Shown: piece after piece, positions 55,949-64,000 of the stretch
How the letters are laid out: the number at the start of each line of letters is the position of its first letter
How positions within the stretch are numbered: the stretch's first letter is position 1
Assembly: GCA_036785325.1 (NCBI GenBank)
Contig: JAXIVH010000028.1
Location: 3,167,558 to 3,231,557, forward strand
Length of the DNA stretch: 64,000 nucleotides
Source of the DNA: Urophycis tenuis
Lineage: Eukaryota > Chordata > Actinopteri > Gadiformes > Phycidae
Reading direction: 5' to 3'
Made by a program: the position numbers and the translations under genes
The notes under the pieces: model-generated
What the model saw: only the letters and a program-made list of their open reading frames with translations
Databases searched by the model: none
What the model was told of the DNA's origin: nothing

Positions 55949-57750
55949 TAGTGATTGACCGATACATCAGCCGGCCGATATTATCGGCCGATATTTGCAT
56001 TTTTTTACGTATCGGCATCGGCCGATTCGTGGGTGCGTTCACCGATAGTTTTTTCTGGCATGACTATGCCCCATCTACATTAACCCGGGTAAATATAAAA
56101 ACGCACATTCCCAATGAAAACGATCTCCGTCCACACTATTGTTTTCATATCGTTTACGGAATGTTTTGCATCCACGTTCCACACTGAAATGATTTCGATA
56201 AACAATGATTGTCATGGTTACGCGACTCCCGCCACGCCTCTCTGTTTAGATTACAGGCGCGCGATCAGATGATAGCGTTAATACACGCGACTCTCGCTTA
56301 AGCACAACAAGTACAGCGCTCGCCTTCGGCGTTGGGGTAACGAATAAGTGTTACAGGTTTAATATACACCCTCTGGTGCAACCTAGACACATCATCAGTG
56401 ATGTAACCTGAGGTCATAGGGTGTTTCGGGTCTCTCAACATCAGACACCCTCGCCCAGGCGACCCAGCCGGGGGTGATCAGACCCCGGCTTGTGTCTAGG
56501 TAGCTTGTGTGGCCCACGGATCACCCCTCCTGATCCACAGCCATCTTGATGCCTTCTCAGCAGCATCAGTGATGTTCTTGATGGCTTTCTTGCTGTGCAG
56601 TCCCCTTATTCCCAACAACTTGAGGGCCCTGCAGAGTGACTGGCCTGCGAAACCTCGGCAACCAACCTCAATGGGACTACAACGAGTCTTCCATCCGTTG
56701 CGCCGGCATTCGCCTGCCAGCTCCTCATACTTGGCCCTCTTCCTCTCAAATGCCTCCTCCATCCGGTCTTCCCAGGGCACAGTCAACTCCAGCAGTATCA
56801 CCTGCCTTGTTGATTCTGACATAAGAACCAAGTCCGGCCTAAGTGTGGTCACTGCGATGGTCTCTGGGAATTTAAGCTGTTTCCCCAAGTCCACCTTCAG
56901 CTGCCAGTCCCTAGCTGTTGTCAGGAGCCCCCCTGTTTGGCCTGGGCGTTGTTGAGGCTTCTCACCAGATTTAACAAAGGTGATTGAATGCCTAGCTGGC
57001 TGTTGCTGCTTGCTGAGTGAGATCCCCGAGCAGATGGTATCTGCTATCACCTTCAGCACCTGGTCGTGGCGCCAACGATAGCGCCCCTCGCCCAGGGCTT
57101 TCGGGCAACAGCTTAGGATGTGCTCCAGTGATCCTCTCCTCTGACACAAAGGGCAAGCAGGTGTTTACATAGTATGCCGAGTTGTAACTGAAGATACACA
57201 AGTACATTGCTCAGATAGATCATCCTTTCCATTTCACCTACCATGTTTGTTAAGATGATCATCTCAGTCTCGAGCGCAAGCTTGCGGCATTGTCATGGCA
57301 AACGTCATCGTTTCTAAAAGCCTCCGTCTACCCTGATCACACTACAACGCGAACCCGGAGTTTTCACATTCATCCACCTCAGCGACCGTTTCTGAAAAGC
57401 ATCGTTTTCAGCGTCGGAATTCTCCGTTCTAATGTGGACGGAAGGGCTAAACGGATAAATATTTATGCGTTTCCTTTACCCGGGTTAATGTAGACAGTAC
57501 AGAAAGGCGTCCACAGGCACACTGCAGCCCACGTGCAGACCATGCATTGCCCCTCCCCCCCGAATTGAGACTTGTACATTTGTTATCATCATTGTATTAT
57601 TTTTATGATGTTAATTGAGGGAGCAAAAGCAGTATCGGCTCCAAATATCGGCTCAAGAAAATCGGCAGCTCGTATCGGTCATCGGCTAAGGCTGATGAAA
57701 AAAAAATCGGTGTCGGCATCGGCCCTAAAAAATCTATCGGTCGATCCCTA
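55949..57750. mobile_element. Non-autonomous hAT element inside the 30-bp array
   Basis: Ends TAGTGATTGACCGATA and TATCGGTCGATCCCTA are imperfect inverted repeats of hAT type, flanked by an exact 8-bp duplication GTGTAAAG (55941-55948, 57751-57758). Subterminal regions are dense in ATCGGC repeats. No hAT transposase is encoded; the centre carries a piece of a LINE. Confidence 0.9.
56496..57170 (-). pseudogene. Restriction-like endonuclease domain of an R2/R4-type LINE, nested in the hAT element
   Basis: The minus-strand frame has a zinc-finger-like CPLCQRRGSLEHILSCC (CX2CX7HX4C), then RYRWRHDQVL, RPDLVLMSESTRQVILLELT with VPWEDR, and VGCRGFAGQSL. It ends AEKASRWLWIRR. The CCHC finger followed by a PD...E-type nuclease core is the C-terminal arrangement of R2/R4/HERO-type non-LTR elements. 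The part is open for more than 200 codons. RT is absent, as expected of a 5'-truncated copy. The 3' UTR continues to about 56340. Confidence 0.75.
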
Positions 57751-59095
57751 GTGTAAAGACTGTTATAGTCTCTCACTGAACACGGTGTAAAGACTTATAG
57801 TCTCTCACTGAACACTGTGAAGACTGTTAGTCTCTAACTGAACACTGTAAAGACTGTTATAGTCTCACTGAACGCTGTAAATACTGTTAGTCTCTCACTG
57901 AACACTGTAAAGTCTTTTATAGTCTCACTGAACACTGTAAAGACTGTTATAGTCTCACTGGACACTGTGTAAAGACTGTTAGTCCCTCACTGAACACTGT
58001 AAAGACTGTTAGTCTCTCACTGAACACTGTAAAGACTTATAGTCTCACTGAACACTGTAAAGACTGTTAGTCTCTCACTGAACACTGTGAAGACTGTTAG
58101 TCTCTAACTGAACACTGTAAAGACTGTTATAGTCTCACTGACCACTGTAAAGACTATTAGTCTCACTGAACACTGTAAAGACTGTTAGTCTCACTGAACA
58201 CTGTAAAGACTGTTAGTCTCTCACTGAACAATGTAAAAACTGTTAGTCTCTCACTGAACACTGTAAAGACTGTTATAGTATCACTGAACACTGTTGAGAC
58301 TTAGTCTCACTGAACACTCTAAATACTTTTATAGTCTCACTGAACACTGAAGACTGTTAGTCTCACCGAACACTGTGTAAAGACTGTTATAGTCTCTCAC
58401 TAAACACTGTGTAAAGACTGTTATAGTCTCACTGAACACTGTGTAAAGACTGTTATAGTCCCTCACTAAACACTTTGTAAAGACTGATATAGTCTCTCAC
58501 TGTACACTGTAAAGACTGTCAGTCTCTCACTTAACACTGTGTGAAGACTGTTATAGTCTCTCACTGAAGACTGCAAAGACTGTTATAGTCTCTCACTGAA
58601 CGCTGTATAAAGACTGTTATAGTCTCTCACTGAACGCTGTATAAAGACTGTTATAGTCTCACTGAACACTGTGTATAGACTGTTATAGTCTCTCACTAAA
58701 CACTGTGTAAAGACTGTTATAGTCCCTCACTAAACACTTTGTAAAGACTGTTATAGTCTCTCACTGAACACTGTAAAGACTTATAGTCTCACTGAACACT
58801 GTGTAAAGACTGTTATAGTCTCTCACTGAAGACTGCAAAGACTGTTATAGTCTCTCACTGAACGCTGTATAAAGACTGTTATAGTCTCACTGAACACTGT
58901 AAAGACTGTTATAGTCTCACTGAACACTGTAAAGACTGTTATAGTCTCACTGAACACTGTAAAGACTGTTATAGTCTCTCTGAACACTGTAAAGACTGTT
59001 ATAGTCTCACTGAACACTGTAAAGACTGTTAGTCTCTCACTGAACACTGTAAAGACTGTTATAGTCTCTCTGAACACTGTAAAGACTGATATTGG
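57751..59095. repeat. 30-bp minisatellite, right part
   Basis: Continuation of the 55430 array, more diverged and with length variants (GTGTAAAG, CTCTCAC insertions), about 42 units. Confidence 0.93.
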
Positions 59096-59290
59096 CTATA
59101 TGTTATAAGCACCAAGAACATGCTGTATAATTACACTCGCTCCACTCAGTCTTCCCTGCTGGGCGTCCACCACGACAGCAGGGAGTCTGATGTGTACGTA
59201 TCACAGTGTGGTGTGTACGTATCACAGTGTGGTGTGTACGTATCACAGTGTGGTGCGTACGTTCACAGTGTGGTGTGTACGTATCACAGT

Positions 59291-59666
59291 CAGTACGTTT
59301 ACATGCAGCAAGAAATTCGAATTTCTAATCGTATAAGACATCGTTCGGACTTTTGAAGTGCATGTAAACACCTTAATCCGACCTACTTCGGACATCTCAA
59401 AATCGGATAACAACACTTAGATAATTCGTTCATAGTCGGACTTTTAACGGCATGTATACTCAGCAATCGGATTTTGCATTCTGCGCATGGGCATCGCCAT
59501 TCTGCGCACGCGCAGAGTGCCACATAGCGTCCGGAGTCAGCCATGCTCCGGCTGTTAACCCGATTCTCTGAACGGCATGTATACTCGGACAAGTGATCCG
59601 GTCTTACGCATGTCATTATCTGATCTGATCAGAAATGTGAATTTCTTGCTGCATGTAAACGTACTG
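59291..59666. mobile_element. MITE inside the minisatellite
   Basis: 376 bp with near-perfect 27-bp inverted repeats starting CAGTACGTTTACATGCAGCA, flanked by the 3-bp duplication AGT (59288-59290, 59667-59669). Removing the element and one AGT restores the array register. It has no coding capacity. Family not determined. Confidence 0.88.
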
Positions 59667-59824
59667 AGTGTGGTGTGTACGTTCACAGTCTGGTGTGTAT
59701 GTTCACAGTCTGGTGTGTATGTTCACAGTCTGGTGTGTATGTTCACAGTCTGGTGTGTATGTTCACAGTGTGGTGTGTGTACGTATCACAGTGTGGTGTG
59801 TACGTATCACAGTGTGGTGTGTAC

Positions 59825-60943
59825 TAGAGGTGCACAGCAACCTCACTATCTGTATCTGTTTCTGTATCTGTTCAACCAAAAAATTATCTGTATCTGTATT
59901 CGGATAGAAAACCGGAAATGGGCGTGGTTTATACCGGAAGTCTCCTTTATTGTGCTGAGTTTGTATTTTCTAACCTAATATTCATTTGCAATGCAATAGT
60001 AGTCCCTTCCAAGCATCACATTGATTTAATATTGTTATATAATTAATTATGAAATATACTTTACGACAATAATTACATAGTTATGAAACAAATAGCCTGC
60101 ATGGCCTCCAGAGTCAGCTACACATATTTAACATGTTTTATACAATTGCCTTTACTCCAGACGCAGTACCAGGTTACTGTTTTGAACGTTTCTTATAGAT
60201 AATGCCATAATGATCATTGATTTGTCTTACCGAATTGTATGCCAGTCCACACCACTACACGCACAAGCCACCTGCTGCCTATCGTAGGCTACGTAATGCA
60301 AAGGGCTGCGCTCGTGCCCTCTCTCACACAGCGGATACTGAATGATAAATCTAAACTTGAATGTGTTGCTGTTTGTTTAAATAACCATGAAATACTTGGT
60401 CAAAATTCCATTAAACCTGACTGATACATGCAGCATATGTCACTTAAAGGAATTAATATTGACTGAAATACACGGTAAAACGTTCGACTGTCATCGCACA
60501 CTATTTATATTTTCACAACGGAATACAAAACAGGAAAACATACTGTGTCAGTAGGTTATTTGACTTTTAATAAGATAGAGAGATCAGCTATGTGGTGAAT
60601 GTCAGGCGAATGTCTAATTTCAAGCTCTTAGTTTCATGTCCACCGCGCTCAGCTCAGCTCAGCTCGCTGTTGTGCGCTGACTCAGTGGGACGACGACATA
60701 AGTGATCTCCTTTCAATCATTTGTAATAAATGAAACGACTATTTAGTGAAATCAAAGTCCGATGCTGCAAACAGAATAGACATTTTTATCTTGTTGCCAA
60801 CCTGCCATCCACAATGATATGAACGGATTTTAAGATTTTTTTTTGCCGAATAATAACGCGAATATTCGGGTAGAATATAGATATGTTTACATCGCATTAT
60901 CTGTGCTTTCCGAATAACGTATTCGTATTCGGGTGCATCCCTA
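59825..60943. mobile_element. Non-autonomous hAT element inside the minisatellite
   Basis: 1119 bp, ends TAGAGGTGCAC and GTGCATCCCTA, flanked by the exact 8-bp duplication GTGTGTAC (59817-59824, 60944-60951). No transposase recognised. Subterminal TATCTGTATCTG and TATTCG repeats. Confidence 0.9.
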
Positions 60944-61820
60944 GTGTGTACGTTCACAGTGTGGTGTGTGTACCTATCACAGTGTGGTGTGTGTACGTAT
61001 CACAGTCTGGTATGTGTACGTATCACAGTGTGGTGTGTACGCTCACAGTGTGGTGTGTACGTATCACAGTGTGGTGTGTACGCTCACAGTGTGGTGTGTG
61101 TACGTATCACAGTGTGGTGTGTACGTTCACAGTGTGGTGTGTACGTATCACAGTGTGGTGTGTGTACGTATCACAGTCTGGTATGTGTACGTATCACAGT
61201 GTGGTGTGTGTGTACGTATCACAGTGTGGTGTGTACGTTCACAGTGTGGTGCGTACGTTCACAGTGTGGTGTGTGTACGTATCACAGTGTGGTGTGTACG
61301 TTCACAGTGTGGTGTGTGTACGTATCACAGTGTGGTGTGTACGTTCACAGTGTGGTGCGTACGTTCACAGTGTGGTGTGTGTACGTATCACAGTGTGGTG
61401 TGTGTACGTTCACAGTGTGGTGTGTACGTATCACAGTGTGGTGTGTGCGTTCACAGTGTGGTGTGTACGTATCACAGTGTGGTGTGTACGTATCACAGTG
61501 TGGTGTGTACGTTCACAGTGTGGTGTGTACGTATCACAGTGTGGTGTGTACGTTCACAGTGTGGTGCGTACGTTCACAGTGTGGTGTGCGTACGTATCAC
61601 AGTGTGGTGTGTACGTATCACAGTGTGGTGTGTACGTTCACAGTGTGGTGTGTACGTATCACAGTGTGGTGTGTACGTTCACAGTGTGGTGCGTACGTTC
61701 ACAGTGTGGTGTGTGTACGTATCACAGTGTGGTGTGTACGTTCACAGTGTGGTGTGTACGTATCACAGTGTGGTGTGTACGTATCACAGTGTGGTGTGCG
61801 TACGTATCACAGTGTCTGTA

Positions 61821-62036
61821 TCACAGTGTCTGTGATACGTACGTAGAGGAACACACTCTATCCATGGAGGAAACCACACCTTGAGGAACACGAGTAGGCG
61901 TCCACTGAAGAACCTCTGTACTTATGACTCTCTGATCCATAAGTATTGAAGATGAGACACAAATACATAGGCTAGAATAGGCTTCCAAAGGCTGAAATCC
62001 ATCCCCAGCTCAGCTTTTATTGAGCTTTCATGATTG
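61821..62036. other. Unique spacer
   Basis: About 215 bp between two arrays; nothing recognised. Confidence 0.5.
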
Positions 62037-62437
62037 TTCACAACACTGTGGTACACTGCGGAACACTGCATAACACTGTGGTACACTGTGGAACACTGGA
62101 ACACTGGTGCACTGTGGTACACTGCGGTACACTGTGGAACACTGTGATACACTGGGGTACACTGCGGTACACTGTGGTACACTGCGGTACACTGTGGTAC
62201 ACTGTGGAACACTGGTACACTGCGGTACACTGCGGTACACTGCGGTACACTGCGGTACACTGTGGTACACTGCGGTACACTACGGTACACTGTGGTACAC
62301 TGCGGTACACTGTGGTACACAGCGGTACACTGCGGTACACTGTGGAACACTGCGGTACACTGTGGTACACTGTGGTACACTGCGGTACACTGCGGTACAC
62401 TGCGGTACACTGTGGTACACAGCGGTACACTGCAGGC
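62037..62437. repeat. 10-bp minisatellite
   Basis: The unit is TGTGGTACAC or TGCGGTACAC, with GGAACAC and ACAGCGG variants, about 40 copies. Confidence 0.95.
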
Positions 62438-62777
62438 CCCAGTGAGACGACAGCAGAACACAGTGTGCAGCATGGTGGTCTCTCCTCACCTTATCAGACC
62501 CAACACCTTTCAGAGGAAACGCTGCTAGCCCAAGGAGGGCCCACCTCACAAAGCATTTCCTCCTCGGAACCACAGGGCCCACAGAGGGCTGGACCCGGTC
62601 TGACCCCCCCCCGCCCCGGTCTGACTCCCCCCCTCCCCCCCCGGCCTGACTCCCCCCCTCCCCCCCCCCCGGCCTGACTCCCCCCGGTGGCTCCAGACCG
62701 CTGGCAGGCAGCCGGTCCCGGGGGGAGGGGGGGGCGGTGACAGAGCTGTGGCTCTGACACTCGCGGTCACTGCTCCT
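62438..62777. other. Spacer with C-rich low-complexity tract
   Basis: About 62605-62730 consists of CTGACTCCCCCCCTCCCCCC-like repeats. No gene recognised. Confidence 0.7.
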
Positions 62778-63275
62778 CCTGTTGAAGACCTCCTCCTGCT
62801 GCCCCGCACCTCCTCTCCCTCACACTGGGGCTGCAGACCTCCTCCTGCTGCCCCGCACCTCCTCTCCCTCACACTGGGGCTGCAGACCTCCTCCTGCTGC
62901 CCCACACCTCCTCTCCCTCACACTGGGGCTGCAGACCTCCTCCTGCTGCCCCGCACCTCCTCTCCCTCACACTGGGGCTGCAGACCTCCTCCTGCTGCCC
63001 CGCACCTCCTCTCCCTCACACTGGGGCTGCAGACCTCCTCCTGCTGCCCCACACCTCCTCTCCCTCACACTGGGGCTGCAGACCTCCTCCTGCTGCCCCA
63101 CACCTCCTCTCCCTCACACTGGGGCTGCAGACCTCCTCCTGCTGCCCCACACCTCCTCTCCCTCACACTGGGGCTGCAGACCTCCTCCTGCTGCCCCACA
63201 CCTCCTCTCCCTCACACTGGGGCTGCAGACCTCCTCCTGCTGCCCCGCACCTCCTCTCCCTCACACTGGGGCTGC
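62778..63275. repeat. 49-bp minisatellite
   Basis: The unit starts GACCTCCTCCTGCTGCCCCG and continues CACCTCCTCTCCCTCACACT, GGGGCTGCA; period 49 bp, about 10 copies with only CGC/CAC differences. Confidence 0.95.
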
Positions 63276-63789
63276 TGCGGGGTCCACAGCAGCCCCTAAA
63301 CCTGCCAGTTGGGGTGGAGAGGCTCTGGCTTGTTGATTGGTGTTGGATTCCACAGAGGTCTTGAAGCTCTTCCTAGCGCTCTGGTTCTTCTGGGCTGTGG
63401 GCTCCATCTCTCTGTGCTTCATGGACCCTCACTGGAGCGCGTTCCTGCTTTGGTTTCTGTCACATGCTTCAGAGGTCTGGCCTCCCAGAGACCACCTCCT
63501 CTCCGTGGTCTCCTCCTATGGCCTTTCCTTCCCGTGGTCTGCAGATATCTCTCTCTGGACCGCTGCGGTTCCACCCGCCTCCAGCAGGGTCCGTGTTGGT
63601 CTGGCGTTCCCCGTGAGCCTTCGGGAGGAACGTGTCTGCCCCAAGTGTCACTGCGTGGTTTCTCGCCAGGAGTTCAACGCCGTTTGGCGGTCTGCGTGTT
63701 TTTCCACTGCCGGATGATATACATGAGGGTGATGCCAGGTCTCCTCACACACGCGTCCAAACCAGCATCCATTTTGTTTTCCCACGTGT
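63276..63789. other. Unassigned sequence
   Basis: About 500 bp of non-repetitive DNA. An open frame at 63337-63717 has no domain or homology I recognise, and I do not call it a gene. Confidence 0.45.
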
Positions 63790-63799
63790 GTGTGTCTGT

Positions 63800-63841
<42 letters not shown>

Positions 63842-63916
63842 GTGCCTGCGTGTGTGCCTGCGTGTGCGTGTGTGTGTGCGTGTGCGTGTGTGCCTGCGTG
63901 TGTGTGTGCGTGTGCG

Positions 63917-63956
<40 letters not shown>

Positions 63957-64000
63957 GTGTGTGCCTGCGTGTGTGCCTGCGTGTGTGTGTGCGTGTGCGT
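63790..64000. repeat. GT-rich microsatellite running off the window
   Basis: GTGTGT tracts with GTGTGCCTGCGT and GTGCGTGTGC interruptions. Confidence 0.95.

Larger units (their letters stand above)
59189..61820. repeat. GTGTGGTGTGTACGT minisatellite, split by two transposons
   Basis: Two unit types, GTGTGGTGTGTACGTATCACA (21 bp) and GTGTGGTGTGTACGTTCACA (20 bp), plus GTGT-extended forms. Array parts: 59189-59290, 59667-59824 and 60944-61820. Confidence 0.94.

Noticed and set aside
60883..61884. 333-codon plus-strand ORF
   Set aside because: Minisatellite translated in three frames; it even starts inside a hAT element.
62748..63336. 183-184-codon ORFs over the 49-bp array, considered as a possible last TRIP11 exon
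   Set aside because: The period of 49 rotates frames, there is no similarity to the TRIP11 C-terminus, and the units are identical at DNA level without codon-type variation.
63337..63717. 126-codon ORF
   Set aside because: No recognisable domain, no plausible splice context and next to arrays; left as unassigned.

Overview
The window is teleost fish nuclear DNA. It has spliced vertebrate genes with GT-AG introns and codon-for-codon similarity to known vertebrate proteins, tRNA-derived SINEs, L2/Rex-like LINEs, Tc1 and hAT transposons, and very many minisatellites. By my own reading roughly a fifth of the window is tandem repeat. All gene models below were built by hand, by following reading frames and intron phases from exon to exon.

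Layout. (1) 1-686: last two coding exons of NUSAP1 (+). (2) About 1.4-9.4 kb: a transposon graveyard. It holds a decayed hAT-type transposase and an L2/Rex-like LINE that is split exactly by a young 5.2-kb LTR retrotransposon. In that element integrase lies upstream of RNase H, the order known from Gmr1-like Ty3/gypsy elements, and the reverse transcriptase has been deleted. (3) 9989-12565: complete NDUFAF1 (-), four coding exons, 298 aa. A 53-bp x 50 array begins at its start codon. (4) 15.2-16.06 kb: compact divergent promoter with an NRF1-type palindrome. (5) 16058-26324: complete RTF1 (+), 18 exons, 680 aa. (6) 28293-37247: complete GOLGA5/golgin-84 (+), 12 coding exons, 759 aa. (7) 38224-54314: TRIP11/GMAP-210 (+), 19 coding exons, about 1819 codons. 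Its last exons lie beyond the window. (8) 54.3-64 kb: an intron of TRIP11, or its flank, made almost entirely of minisatellites that have been invaded by hAT elements and a MITE.

Functions. NDUFAF1 assembles mitochondrial complex I. RTF1 belongs to the Paf1 transcription-elongation machinery. GOLGA5 and TRIP11 are Golgi coiled-coil tethers lying side by side. NUSAP1 is a spindle protein. The NUSAP1-NDUFAF1-RTF1 order matches human 15q15, while GOLGA5 and TRIP11 map to human 14q32, so two human blocks are joined here.

The most striking signal is that several minisatellites appear to have been seeded by splice junctions. The NDUFAF1 array repeats a unit containing a 3' splice site and the start ATG. 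The RTF1 intron-8 array repeats the exon-8 donor. The GOLGA5 intron-5 array repeats exon-end plus donor, with the GT destroyed. RTF1 intron 9 carries three copies of its own acceptor.
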